Assembly (NCBI RefSeq): GCF_012395815.1
Contig: NZ_JAAZQQ010000006.1
Coordinates: forward strand, 124,001 to 188,000
Length of the DNA stretch: 64,000 nucleotides
DNA from: Roseicyclus persicicus
Lineage (GTDB): Bacteria; Pseudomonadota; Alphaproteobacteria; Rhodobacterales; Rhodobacteraceae
Direction: 5' to 3'
Part shown: piece after piece, positions 1-9,543 of the stretch
Numbering within the stretch: position 1 is the stretch's first letter
Layout: each line of letters starts with the position of its first letter
Made by a program: the position numbers and the translations under genes
The notes under the pieces: generated by a model
Told to the model about the DNA's origin: nothing
Databases searched by the model: none
The model's input: the letters and a program-made list of their open reading frames with translations, nothing else

Positions 1-83
1 CCCAGGATCGCCTCGCCCACCACGATGCCGTGGTAGGCCGTGATCCGGCTGCCCTCGACCGAGGGGGTGGTGGTCACGATCAT
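1..83 (-). CDS. YbjQ/UPF0145 family protein, N-terminal fragment
   Basis: Only the first 27 codons are present; the gene runs off the left edge. From the ATG at 83 the protein starts [14 protein letters not shown] and continues into [10 protein letters not shown], the N-terminal signature of YbjQ/UPF0145 proteins. These are small oligomeric domains, sometimes called heavy-metal-binding, with no settled function. An AAGGAGG lies six bases before the ATG. The gene follows sufB by 49 bp on the same strand, so it probably belongs to the Fe-S assembly operon. Family call is fairly secure from the N-terminus; a role in Fe-S assembly is inferred from position only. Confidence 0.75.
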   Translation of the reverse strand, partial: MIVTTTPSVEGSRITAYHGIVVGEAIL

Positions 84-132
84 GCGCGTCCTCCTTGGCG
101 GTTCGGCGCCGCTGCGGCCCCAGGGCATGGTG

Positions 133-1653
<1,521 letters not shown>

Positions 1654-1772
1654 GATCGTTCCTCCGTGTCGCCGGCGCCACGGCCGGTCCCTGTCCTCGG
1701 GGGCTGACCCCCGTCCCGTTTTCCGGCCCCGTCGCGCACGAGGCCCCTTGCATATCCCGCCCGTCGCGTCCG

Positions 1773-2816
1773 CTACCGCCCGCGCCGCCGGAAGCGGTCA
1801 TGGGCGGCGATCCAGGCCTCGGCGAAGGCCGTCACCTCCGCCTCGGTCGTGGCGGGCCCCAGCGAGACCCGCAGCGCGCAACCCGCGTCGCCCTCCGACA
1901 GCCCCATGGTCCGCAGGACCGAGCTTGCCTTCACCTTGCCCGAGGAACAGGCCGACCCCGCGGAGACCGCGAAACCGGCGAGATCCATCTGCATCACCTG
2001 CGTCTCGCCCTTCCAGCCGGGCGTGACCATCAGCGAGGTGTTCGGCAGGCGCGACACGCCTTTCCCGACAAAAATAGTCTCTCTTGCCGAGGCTTCCAGA
2101 GTCTTTTCTAGAATATTTCTAAGTTTGTCCACCCGCTCCCACGCGCCCTCGGCCAGATCGCGGGCCGCGGCCCGCGCCGCGGCGGCGAATCCGGCGATGC
2201 CGACAAGGTTTTCAGTCCCCGACCGCCGCCCCATCTCCTGCCCGCCGCCCCGGATGCGCGGGTCGACATCCAGCCCGCGGCGCAGCACCAGCGCCCCCAC
2301 CCCCTTCGGCCCGCCGATCTTGTGCGCCGAGACAAAGGCCATCTCGACCCCCGACCAGTCGAAGGCCACCGGCAGCTTGCCGAAGCCTTGCGTCCAGTCG
2401 CTGACCGCCAGCCCCCCGGGCAGGTCCTGCACCACGCCCGTCTCGGAATTGGCCAGCTGCAGCGTGCTCGTGCCCGGATCGGCCACCGCCACGCGGCCGT
2501 TCGCGTCCACTGCCAGGTCCTCCGTCACCCAGGCGCGCACCGCGTCATGCTCGATCGCCGCCCCGTGCAACCCCCGCCCCGCCAGCGCCAGCGCCGCGGC
2601 CTCGGTCGCCCCCGACACGAAGACGACATCCGCCGCCCCCGCCCCCAGCGCCTCGGCCAGATCGCCCCGCGCCCGCTCCATCAGCGCCTTGGCCGCCCGC
2701 CCCTCGGCATGGACCGAGGACGGGTTCCCCACGAGGTCCATCGCCTCGACCATCGCCGCCCGCGCCTCGGGCCTCAGCGGCGCCGTCGCGTTCCAATCCA
2801 GATAGACCCGCGCCAT
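1773..2816 (-). CDS. Cysteine desulfurase (class V aminotransferase fold)
   Basis: 347-residue PLP enzyme of the NifS/IscS type that takes sulfur from L-cysteine for Fe-S assembly. The start [18 protein letters not shown] is the typical N-terminus; [17 protein letters not shown] carries the PLP lysine; [14 protein letters not shown] carries the catalytic cysteine on a short loop. It lies between iscR and sufB on the same strand and presumably supplies sulfur to the SUF scaffold. The ATG lies just downstream of a repeat element (2827-2957). A short stretch of the gene (about 2062-2122) uses unusually A/T-rich codons compared with the rest. iscS or sufS naming cannot be decided from sequence alone. 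Confidence 0.95.
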   Translation of the reverse strand: MARVYLDWNATAPLRPEARAAMVEAMDLVGNPSSVHAEGRAAKALMERARGDLAEALGAGAADVVFVSGATEAAALALAGRGLHGAAIEHDAVRAWVTEDLAVDANGRVAVADPGTSTLQLANSETGVVQDLPGGLAVSDWTQGFGKLPVAFDWSGVEMAFVSAHKIGGPKGVGALVLRRGLDVDPRIRGGGQEMGRRSGTENLVGIAGFAAAARAAARDLAEGAWERVDKLRNILEKTLEASARETIFVGKGVSRLPNTSLMVTPGWKGETQVMQMDLAGFAVSAGSACSSGKVKASSVLRTMGLSEGDAGCALRVSLGPATTEAEVTAFAEAWIAAHDRFRRRGR

Positions 2817-2826
2817 CGCGCCCCTG

Positions 2827-2957
2827 CTTCATCTTTCCCCAAATACGCAAGCCCGACACCGCCACCGGCGCCCGGCCGACCCGGCGCCCCGCCGCGGCCA
2901 CAGGCGCGATTTGCCCAGCAAATCGCCCCCCGGCGACGGCGCAGCCGGCGCAACCCC
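2827..2957 (-). repeat. Composite hairpin element, copy G1
   Basis: Fills the gap between iscR and the desulfurase. One end (2827-2849) contains TCTTTCCCCAAATACGC. The other end (about 2925-2957) has CCCCCGGCGA followed by a small hairpin (CGGC, loop GCA, GCCG) and GCGCAACCCC. Between them is a perfect 9-bp hairpin, GCGATTTGC / GCAAATCGC, with loop CCA (2906-2926). Related copies are at 15430-15565 and 53794-53959, and a copy of the first end alone at 42871-42893. On the minus strand the conserved GGGGAAAGATGAAG sits about 10 bases before the desulfurase start. Function unknown. Confidence 0.8.
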
Positions 2958-2961
2958 TGCC

Positions 2962-3423
2962 TCAGCCCTCGTCGACCACCTCGAACAGCGTCGGCACCGC
3001 CGGGCAGGGCGTCAGGTCGTTCTGCACCACGTCCGACAGCCGCGTCTGGTGCAGGAACACGTAGACATGCGCCGACAGGCTCTCCCACAGCCGGTTCGTC
3101 ATCGACTGCGCCCGCGTGCCCGACACCGCGCCCGTCGCCCCCGCCCCGGTGTGCAGCGCGCTCACCGTCTCGTCGACGGCGGCGAAGATCTCCACCACCC
3201 GGATCTCGCTCGACGGCCGCGCCAGACGGTAGCCGCCGCCCGGCCCCCGCGCCGACTCGACCAGCCCCGCGCGCCTGAGCTTGACGAACAGCTGCTCCAG
3301 GTAGGGCAAGGAAATGTCCTGCCGCTTCGACAGCTCCGACAGCGCCACCAGCCCCTCGCCCCTCTGCATGGCGAGGTCGGTCATCGCCACCATCGCGTAG
3401 CGCCCCTTGGTGCTGAGCTTCAT
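2962..3423 (-). CDS. iscR: Rrf2-family Fe-S regulator IscR (cysteine-poor type)
   Basis: 153 residues. The winged helix (MKLSTKGRYAMVAMTDLA, then LPYLEQLFVKLRRAGLV and GPGGGYRLARP) is classic IscR/Rrf2. The three closely spaced cysteines that bind the 2Fe-2S cluster in E. coli IscR are all absent; the region reads ALHTGAGATGAVSGTRAQSM. The only cysteine is near the C-terminus in LTPCPAV. This matches the unusual IscR type described for Rhodobacter sphaeroides, which still represses Fe-S genes. It is the first gene of the operon, so autoregulation is likely. The start is ATG 3423, divergent from the hydrolase at 3591. Confidence 0.95.
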   Translation of the reverse strand: MKLSTKGRYAMVAMTDLAMQRGEGLVALSELSKRQDISLPYLEQLFVKLRRAGLVESARGPGGGYRLARPSSEIRVVEIFAAVDETVSALHTGAGATGAVSGTRAQSMTNRLWESLSAHVYVFLHQTRLSDVVQNDLTPCPAVPTLFEVVDEG

Positions 3424-3590
3424 CGCCCCCCCGCCCCCTGCAAAGATTGACCTTTCGGGCCGGCACGCTTAACTGCGGATCGACCCCGACGCGGCTTGCC
3501 GGCGCCGGCCAGATTGGAACGGTTCTAGGGAGCGGCCCGTGACGCGTCAAGCGCACGCGCCCCGACGGACCACCCGGAAGGAGACATGGA

Positions 3591-4244
3591 TTGCCCGAGG
3601 TGATTTTCCCCGGCCCCGAAGGCCGGCTCGAAGGCCGCTACCATCCGCAGAAGGTGAAGGACGCGCCGATCGCCATCATCCTGCACCCGCACCCGCAGTT
3701 CGGCGGCACGATGAACAACCGGGTCGTCTACAACCTGCACTACGCCTTCCACAAGATCGGCTTCACGGTGCTGCGGTTCAACTTCCGCGGCGTCGGGCGC
3801 AGCCAGGGCGAATACGACCAGGGCATCGGCGAACTCAGCGATGCCGCCTCGGCGCTCGACTACCTGCAGTCGATGAACCCCAATTCCAAGCATTGCTGGG
3901 TCGCGGGCTTTTCCTTCGGGGCCTGGATCGGGATGCAGCTGCTGATGCGGCGGCCCGAGATCACGGGCTTCGTCTCGGTCAGCCCGCCGGCCAACATGTA
4001 CGACTTCAGCTTCCTCGCGCCCTGCCCGGCCTCAGGGCTCATCATCAACGGCGCCTCCGACCGCGTGGCCAAGCCGCAGGACACCCGCATCCTCGTCGAC
4101 AAGCTGCACGAACAGAAGGGCATCACCATCACCCACGACGAGGTGGAGGGCGCCGGCCACTTCTTCGAAGATCCGCACATGGACCCGATGATCGACCGGG
4201 TGCAGGCCTACGTGCGCCGCCGGCTGACCGAGACCACGCGCTGA
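3591..4244 (+). CDS. Alpha/beta hydrolase, possible TTG start
   Basis: 217 residues with the alpha/beta-hydrolase pattern: HPHPQFGGTMNN near the N-terminus, FNFRGVGRS, a GFSFG nucleophile elbow (serine about residue 109), and GAGHFF carrying the probable catalytic histidine. This cytosolic, dienelactone-hydrolase-like type is common beside iscR in Rhodobacterales; the substrate is not known. The reading frame starts at TTG 3591 with AAGGAG (3578-3583) well placed; the ATG at 3586 is out of frame and stops after five codons. An 11-bp gap separates it from the next small gene, so they are probably cotranscribed. Confidence 0.88.
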   Translation: MPEVIFPGPEGRLEGRYHPQKVKDAPIAIILHPHPQFGGTMNNRVVYNLHYAFHKIGFTVLRFNFRGVGRSQGEYDQGIGELSDAASALDYLQSMNPNSKHCWVAGFSFGAWIGMQLLMRRPEITGFVSVSPPANMYDFSFLAPCPASGLIINGASDRVAKPQDTRILVDKLHEQKGITITHDEVEGAGHFFEDPHMDPMIDRVQAYVRRRLTETTR

Positions 4245-4254
4245 GGGACGGGCC

Positions 4255-4491
4255 ATGAGCCGCATCGCCGAGGAACTGGCCGATCAGCTCGCGCGGGACA
4301 CCATCGCCGCGGCGGAGGAGATCGGCGATGACCGGCTGATCGAGACCATCGCGCAGGCCGTGGGCGCCTCCTCGCCCACGACGGAGGAGCTGTTCCGCAC
4401 CCTGGTGCGGGTCCGCGTGGCCGAGGCCCGCGCGCGCAAGCTGCTCGAGGCCCGCGTCGCCGCCGCCAAGGCCGCCGCGCCGCCCGGCTGA
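4255..4491 (+). CDS. Hypothetical small helical protein
   Basis: 78 residues, no family recognised with confidence. The sequence is rich in A, E, R and L and looks entirely helical; it starts MSRIAEELADQLARDTIAAA and ends in an alanine-rich basic tail. No cysteine, signal peptide or membrane segment is seen. It begins 11 bp after the hydrolase stop, which suggests one transcription unit. Coding status is supported by frame-typical codon use and close packing, not by homology. Confidence 0.7.
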   Translation: MSRIAEELADQLARDTIAAAEEIGDDRLIETIAQAVGASSPTTEELFRTLVRVRVAEARARKLLEARVAAAKAAAPPG

Positions 4492-4495
4492 GGCG

Positions 4496-4786
4496 CTACT
4501 CCAGCGCCTCGACCAGCACGAGATCGCGCTCCGACGCGCCCTGCGCGTGGCTCAGCGCCTCCTGGTAGGTCGCGCTCTCGTAGCAGGCGTTGGCCGCGGC
4601 CAGGCTCGGGAACTTCGCCACCACGTTCCGCGGATGGGCGCGCCCCTCCTTCTGGATGGCCTGCCCGCCGCGGGCGAGGAAGACGCCCCCGTGCTCGGCG
4701 ATGGCCTTGGTCGCAAGGGCCGCATACTTGGCATAGGCCGCGTCGTCGGACACGGTCACATGGGCGATCCAGAAGGCTGCGGGCAT
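4496..4786 (-). CDS. DUF1330 family protein
   Basis: 96 residues starting MPAAFWIAHVTVSDDAAYAKY, a small ferredoxin-like (dimeric alpha-beta barrel) fold typical of DUF1330. The blocks GGVFLARGG, HPRNVVAKFPSLAAANACYES and Y.EAL fit that family. Biochemical role unknown. The start was set at ATG 4786 because upstream codons in the longer frame are low-complexity and overlap alaS. It lies 4 bp after alaS on the same strand and is probably read through from it. It converges with the small gene ending at 4491. Confidence 0.85.
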   Translation of the reverse strand: MPAAFWIAHVTVSDDAAYAKYAALATKAIAEHGGVFLARGGQAIQKEGRAHPRNVVAKFPSLAAANACYESATYQEALSHAQGASERDLVLVEALE

Positions 4787-4790
4787 CGTC

Positions 4791-7451
4791 TCAGGCTCCC
4801 TTGAGGACGGATTCGGCGGCGGCGATGGCCGCCTCGGACTGGCTGGCATCCTTGGCGCCGCCCTGGGCGAAATCGGGCCGGCCGCCGCCACCCTTGCCGC
4901 CCATGGTCTCGACCGCCGCGCGCACCAGGTCGACCGCCGAGACGCGGCCGGCCAGGTCCGCGGTGACGCCCGCCGCGACCGCCGCCTTGTCGCCGGTGTC
5001 GGCGATCAGCAGCACCGCGCCCGAGCCCATCCGCGCCTTGTGCTCGTCGATCAGGCCCGCAAGATCCTTGCCGGTGACGCCGGTCAGCGCCTGCGCGTGG
5101 AAGGCGATGCCGTTCACCTCGCGCGCGGCCGGGGCCGCGGCGCCCGCGCCGCCCGCCATGGCGAGCTGCCGGCGCAGCTGCGCGACCTCGTTCTCCAGCT
5201 TGCGGCGCTCGTCCTTGAGTGCGCGCACGCGGTCGATGAGCTCGGCCGGCGTCGCGTTCATCTCCTGCGCCAGCGCGCCCACGCGCTGGTCCTGCTCGGA
5301 CAGGTAGGCAAAGGCCGCGGGGCCGGTCAGCGCCTCGATCCGCCGCACGCCCGCGGACGACGCGCTGTCCCCCAGCGCCACGAAGACGCCGATGTCGCCC
5401 GTCTGCCGCACATGGGTGCCGCCGCAGAGCTCGATCGAATAGGTCCGCCCGTCCGTGCCCTTGCCCGAGCCCGGCAGCGCGCCCATCGACACCACCCGCA
5501 CCTCGTCGCCGTATTTCTCGCCGAAAAGCGCCTGCGCCCCGATCTCGCGCGCCGCGTCCGGCGTCATGATCCGGGTCTCGACGGCCGTGTTCTGGCGGAT
5601 GAAGTCGTTCACCTCGCGCTCGACCTGCTGCAGCTCGGCCGGGCTCAGCGCCTTGCCGTGGCTGAAGTCGAAGCGCAGCCGGTCGGGCGCGTTGAGGCTG
5701 CCCCGCTGCGCGACGTGATCGCCGAGCGCGCGGCGCAGCGCCTCGTGCAGCAGGTGCGTGGCGGAGTGATTGGCGCGGATCGTGGTGCGGCGCCCGTGGT
5801 CCACCTCCAGCTCCGCGCCCTGCCCCGGCTTCACCTCGCCCTCCGTCACCTCGGCGAGGTGCAGGAACAGCCCCGCGACCTTCTTGGTGTCGGTCACGCG
5901 GGCCGCGCCCGTCGCGGTGCGGATCATGCCGGTGTCGCCCACCTGGCCGCCGCTCTCGCCATAGAAGGGCGTCTGGTTGACGACGATCGTCACCGCCTCG
6001 CCCTGTGTCGCGGCGTCCACCGCCGCGCCATCGCGCACCAGGGCCAGCAGCTGCCCCTCGGCGGTCTCGGTGTCGTAGCCGAGGAACTCGGTCGAGCCGT
6101 GCCTGTCGGCGAGGTCGTACCAGATCGCGGCATCGGCCTGTTCGCCCGAGCCCGCCCAGGCGGCGCGCGCCTTGGCCTTCTGAGCCTCCATCGCGGCGTC
6201 GAAGCCCGCGGTGTCGACCGCGCGGCCCTTCTCGCGCAGCGCGTCCTGCGTCAGGTCCAGCGGGAAGCCGTAGGTGTCATAGAGCTTGAAGGCCGCCTCG
6301 CCGGGCAGCGCCGCGCCGTCGGGCAGCCCCGCCAGTTCCTCGTCCAGCAGCCGCAGGCCGCGGTCGAGCGTGGTGCGGAACCGCTCCTCCTCCAGCTTCA
6401 GCGTCTCGGTGATCAGCGCCTGCGCGCGGCCGAGCTCCGGGTAGGCCTGGCCCATCTGGCTCACCAGCGCGCCCACCAGCCGGTGCATCAGCGGGTCCTT
6501 CGCGCCCAGCTGGTGCGCGTGGCGCATCGCGCGCCGCATGATCCGCCGCAGCACGTAGCCGCGGCCCTCGTTCGACGGCATCACGCCGTCCGCGATCAGG
6601 AACGAGCAGGAGCGCAGGTGGTCGGCGATCACCCGGTGATGCACCTTCTGCGGGCCGTCGGGATCGACGCTGGTGGCGTGGGCCGAGGCCTCGATCAGCG
6701 CGCGCATCAGGTCGGTGTCGTAGTTGTCGTGCTTGCCCTGCAGCAGCGCGCCGATCCGCTCCAGCCCCATGCCGGTGTCGATCGACTGCATGTCGAGCGG
6801 GCGCATGGAGCCGTCGGCGAACTGCTCGTTCTGCATGAACACGACGTTCCAGATCTCGATGAAGCGGTCGCCGTCCTCGTCCGCGCTGCCCGGCGGGCCG
6901 CCCCAGATGTGGTCGCCGTGGTCGTAGAAGATCTCGGTGCAGGGGCCGCAGGGGCCGGTCGGGCCCATCTGCCAGAAATTGTCGGAGGTCGCGATGCGGA
7001 TGATCCGGTCCTCGGGGACGCCGACCTTCTTCCAGATCTCGAAGGCCTCGTCGTCGGTGTGGTAGACCGTCGTCAGCAGGCGCGTCTTGTCGATCCCGAA
7101 GTCCCTGGTGATCAGCTCCCAGGCGAAGGGGATCGCGTCGGCCTTGAAGTAGTCGCCGAAGCTGAAATTCCCCAGCATCTCGAAGAAGGTGTGGTGGCGC
7201 GCGGTGTAGCCGACGTTGTCGAGGTCGTTGTGCTTGCCGCCCGCGCGCACGCATTTCTGCGCGGTGGTGGCGCGGCGGTAGTCGCGGTGCTCGATGCCGA
7301 GGAACAGGTTCTTGAACTGCACCATGCCCGAGTTGGTGAACATCAGCGTCGGGTCGTTGCGCGGCACCAGCGGGCTCGAGGCCACGACCTCGTGGTCGTT
7401 GCGGCGGAAGTAGTCGAGGAAGGTGGCGCGGATGTCGTTGAGGCTGGCCAT
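4791..7451 (-). CDS. alaS: Alanyl-tRNA synthetase
   Basis: 886 residues, full length. The class II catalytic domain is N-terminal ([18 protein letters not shown], then [19 protein letters not shown]). The editing domain has the zinc motif [11 protein letters not shown] and CGGTH, and the C-terminal C-Ala domain ends the protein with [11 protein letters not shown]. It charges tRNA-Ala and clears mischarged Ser/Gly-tRNA-Ala. A second, free-standing editing protein (AlaX) is encoded at 45059-45778. The start is ATG 7451. It follows recA on the same strand, but a strong terminator (7637-7662) and a palindromic element lie between, so it probably has its own promoter. Confidence 0.98.
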   Translation of the reverse strand: MASLNDIRATFLDYFRRNDHEVVASSPLVPRNDPTLMFTNSGMVQFKNLFLGIEHRDYRRATTAQKCVRAGGKHNDLDNVGYTARHHTFFEMLGNFSFGDYFKADAIPFAWELITRDFGIDKTRLLTTVYHTDDEAFEIWKKVGVPEDRIIRIATSDNFWQMGPTGPCGPCTEIFYDHGDHIWGGPPGSADEDGDRFIEIWNVVFMQNEQFADGSMRPLDMQSIDTGMGLERIGALLQGKHDNYDTDLMRALIEASAHATSVDPDGPQKVHHRVIADHLRSCSFLIADGVMPSNEGRGYVLRRIMRRAMRHAHQLGAKDPLMHRLVGALVSQMGQAYPELGRAQALITETLKLEEERFRTTLDRGLRLLDEELAGLPDGAALPGEAAFKLYDTYGFPLDLTQDALREKGRAVDTAGFDAAMEAQKAKARAAWAGSGEQADAAIWYDLADRHGSTEFLGYDTETAEGQLLALVRDGAAVDAATQGEAVTIVVNQTPFYGESGGQVGDTGMIRTATGAARVTDTKKVAGLFLHLAEVTEGEVKPGQGAELEVDHGRRTTIRANHSATHLLHEALRRALGDHVAQRGSLNAPDRLRFDFSHGKALSPAELQQVEREVNDFIRQNTAVETRIMTPDAAREIGAQALFGEKYGDEVRVVSMGALPGSGKGTDGRTYSIELCGGTHVRQTGDIGVFVALGDSASSAGVRRIEALTGPAAFAYLSEQDQRVGALAQEMNATPAELIDRVRALKDERRKLENEVAQLRRQLAMAGGAGAAAPAAREVNGIAFHAQALTGVTGKDLAGLIDEHKARMGSGAVLLIADTGDKAAVAAGVTADLAGRVSAVDLVRAAVETMGGKGGGGRPDFAQGGAKDASQSEAAIAAAESVLKGA

Positions 7452-7548
7452 CGGGTCTCGCTCGGGGTCGGTGTCGGGTCAGGCCCGTCCTCTATCCCCG
7501 GGACCTTCGCCTGTCCACAGGACTTGACGCCGTGGGGTCCGGGGCGCG

Positions 7549-7616
7549 GCGTTTTCCGCACGGAAAACGCACGGCAAAACCCGAGTTTTGCCGTGCGGAA
7601 AACCCGGGTTTTCCGC
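7549..7616. repeat. 68-bp triple-palindrome element, copy A
   Basis: Three adjacent palindromes with no bases between them: 7549-7570 (GCGTTTTCCG, CA, CGGAAAACGC), 7571-7594 (ACGGCAAAAC, CCGA, GTTTTGCCGT) and 7595-7616 (GCGGAAAACCC, GGGTTTTCCGC). Every arm is a perfect match. Copies B (25967-26034) and C (37727-37794) have the same 22+24+22 layout and the same total length. It lies in the recA-alaS gap. The palindromes could form hairpins in DNA or RNA; no function can be read from the sequence. Confidence 0.92.
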
Positions 7617-7636
7617 CACCCCGCCCGGCCGAACGG

Positions 7637-7662
7637 AAAAAAGGGCGGCCCGCCGGCCGCCC
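7637..7662 (-). terminator. Rho-independent terminator after recA
   Basis: On the minus strand an 8-bp perfect stem (GGGCGGCC / GGCCGCCC, 4-nt loop) is followed by six T. It lies 27 bp beyond the recA stop, a textbook intrinsic terminator for the recA transcript. Confidence 0.9.
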
Positions 7663-7688
7663 CTTCTCACACCGCGCCCGCAGGCCGG

Positions 7689-8765
7689 TCAGTCGTCGAC
7701 CATGTCCATCGGGCCGTCGTCGCCCGCGCCCATGCCGAAGTCGAGCCCGTGGGCGCCGCGGATCTTGTCCTCGATCTCCAGCGCGACCGCGGGGTTGTCG
7801 CGCAGGAACTGCTTGGCGTTCTCGCGCCCCTGCCCGATCCGCTCGTCGCCGTAGGAATACCAGGAGCCCGACTTCTCCACGACACCGGCCTTCACGCCCA
7901 TGTCGATCAATTCGCCGGTCTTGGAGATGCCCTCGCCGTACATGATGTCGAACTCGACCTGCTTGAAGGGCGGCGCCACCTTGTTCTTGACCACTTTCAC
8001 GCGGGTCGCGTTGCCCACCACCTCGTCGCGGTCCTTGATCGACCCGATGCGGCGGATGTCGAGCCGGACGGAGGCGTAGAACTTCAGCGCGTTGCCGCCC
8101 GTCGTCGTCTCGGGGGAGCCGAACATGACGCCGATCTTCATGCGGATCTGGTTGATGAAGATCACCATGCAGTTCGACCGCGCGATCGAGCCCGTCAGCT
8201 TGCGCATCGCCTGGGACATGAGCCGCGCGTGGACGCCCACGGACGAATCGCCCATGTCGCCCTCGAGCTCGGATTTCGGCGTCAGCGCCGCGACCGAGTC
8301 GACCACCACCATGCTGACCGCGCCCGAGCGCACCAGCGTGTCGGTGATCTCCAGCGCCTGCTCGCCGGTGTCGGGCTGCGAGATCAGGAGCTCGTCGAGG
8401 TTCACGCCCAGCTTCTTGGCGTACTGCGGGTCGAGCGCGTGTTCGGCGTCGACGAAGGCGCAGACGCCGCCCTTCTTCTGCTCCTCGGCGATGCAGTGCA
8501 GCGTCAACGTGGTCTTGCCCGAGCTTTCGGGGCCGTAGATCTCGATGATGCGGCCCTTGGGCAGGCCGCCGATGCCGAGTGCGATGTCGAGGCCCAGCGA
8601 GCCCGTGGACGTCGCCTCGATGTCCTTCATGGCGTTGTCGCCGCCGAGCTTCATTATCGAGCCCTTGCCGAACTGGCGTTCGATCTGGGCGAGCGCGCTG
8701 TCGAGCGCCTTCTGCTTGTCGGCGGAAATACGGTTGGTCATGTCGAGAAGGGTCGCTGTTGCCAT
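7689..8765 (-). CDS. recA: Recombinase RecA
   Basis: 358 residues. [10 protein letters not shown] is the Walker A motif, VVVDSVAAL the Walker B region, and [20 protein letters not shown] the L2 DNA-binding loop area. RecA forms filaments on single-stranded DNA, drives homologous pairing and triggers LexA self-cleavage. The C-terminus is acidic, ending in MDMVDD. The start is ATG 8765, with GGAGCGGACCCC just upstream. A direct-repeat SOS box lies 53-67 bp upstream (8818-8832), so LexA control is expected. It is monocistronic, ending at a strong terminator. Confidence 0.99.
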   Translation of the reverse strand: MATATLLDMTNRISADKQKALDSALAQIERQFGKGSIMKLGGDNAMKDIEATSTGSLGLDIALGIGGLPKGRIIEIYGPESSGKTTLTLHCIAEEQKKGGVCAFVDAEHALDPQYAKKLGVNLDELLISQPDTGEQALEITDTLVRSGAVSMVVVDSVAALTPKSELEGDMGDSSVGVHARLMSQAMRKLTGSIARSNCMVIFINQIRMKIGVMFGSPETTTGGNALKFYASVRLDIRRIGSIKDRDEVVGNATRVKVVKNKVAPPFKQVEFDIMYGEGISKTGELIDMGVKAGVVEKSGSWYSYGDERIGQGRENAKQFLRDNPAVALEIEDKIRGAHGLDFGMGAGDDGPMDMVDD

Positions 8766-8817
8766 GGGGTCCGCTCCTTATTCCACGTCACCGGGGGCGC
8801 GGCAACGGGATGCTCGT

Positions 8818-8832
8818 GTTCACCTCTTGTTC
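8818..8832 (-). promoter_or_regulatory. LexA (SOS) box of recA
   Basis: GTTCACCTCTTGTTC is an exact GTTC-N7-GTTC direct repeat, the LexA-binding form known in alphaproteobacteria (Rhodobacter type). It is centred about 60 bp before the recA start codon. No equally good copy was noticed elsewhere in the window, but both strands were not searched exhaustively. Confidence 0.88.
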
Positions 8833-8949
8833 TGTTTCCTTTGTGCAAACAAAACGCGAACATGGCAAGGGAAATCTTGCACGCGCCGAGGATTGCCCCG
8901 AAGGGTTAAGGAGTCGTTGACGCGGCCGGTGCGGCGCGGAGGGGGACGG

Positions 8950-9543
8950 ATGCTGGTGTTCTGGAAGGCAAGGCTGGTGCTGCTCGCGGTGCCCAAGACG
9001 GGGACGACCGCGCTCGAGGCCGCGCTCCTGCCCCATGCCGACGCCGCGATCCTGAACCCGCCCGACAAGAAGCACGTCACCGCTCGGCGCTGGCGCAACC
9101 AGCTGGCGCCCTTCTTCGAGAACCGGGGCACGCGGCGGATGGAGACGATGGCGGTGATCCGCGAGCCGCTCGACTGGCTGGGCAGCTGGTACCGCTACCG
9201 CGCCCGGCCCGAGATCGCGGGCAGCGAGACCTCGACCGCGGGGATCGGCTTCGACGCCTTCGTCGAGGGCTGGCTGAGCGACCCCGAGCCGGAATTCGCC
9301 CGCGTCGGGCGGCCCTCGCGCTTCGTGTCGGACGGCGACGGCAAGATCATCGTCGACCACCTGTTCCGCTACGAGGCTCTGGACAAGGCCGTGGCCTTCC
9401 TCGAGGCGCGGCTCTCAGTCAGGTTGGACCTGCCGCGCCGCAATGTCTCGCCCAAGGCGCCGCTGGCGCTGGACCCCGCGCTCGAGGCGCGGCTCCGGCG
9501 CGAGGCGGCCGCCGATTTCCGGCTCTGGGAGCAGCTCGGCTGA
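8950..9543 (+). CDS. Sulfotransferase-family protein
   Basis: 197 residues. PKTGTTALE near the N-terminus matches the 5'-phosphosulfate-binding loop of PAPS-dependent sulfotransferases, and VIREPLDWLGSWYRYR matches the 3'-phosphate-binding segment. The acceptor substrate is unknown. The start was placed at ATG 8950, preceded by GGAGGGGGACGG; upstream codons of the longer open frame overlap recA and are not protein-like. Divergent from recA; its stop is directly adjacent to the cckA stop (convergent). Confidence 0.85.
   Translation: MLVFWKARLVLLAVPKTGTTALEAALLPHADAAILNPPDKKHVTARRWRNQLAPFFENRGTRRMETMAVIREPLDWLGSWYRYRARPEIAGSETSTAGIGFDAFVEGWLSDPEPEFARVGRPSRFVSDGDGKIIVDHLFRYEALDKAVAFLEARLSVRLDLPRRNVSPKAPLALDPALEARLRREAAADFRLWEQLG

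Noticed and set aside
3514-3527. Short dyad GGAACGGTTCT between iscR and the hydrolase as an iron-regulator site
   Set aside because: Only four perfectly paired bases per arm around one centre base; it does not match the longer consensus sites known for Irr or IscR well enough.
7549-7616. CRISPR array or integron attC sites
   Set aside because: There are no unique spacers between repeats, no cas or integrase genes, and the palindromes abut without the core sites of attC.
5040-8909. A 1289-codon open frame on the plus strand across alaS and recA
   Set aside because: It is the antisense shadow of two well-identified genes; high GC at third positions removes stop codons from the opposite strand. 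Its translation is H/R/A/V-rich with no domain.
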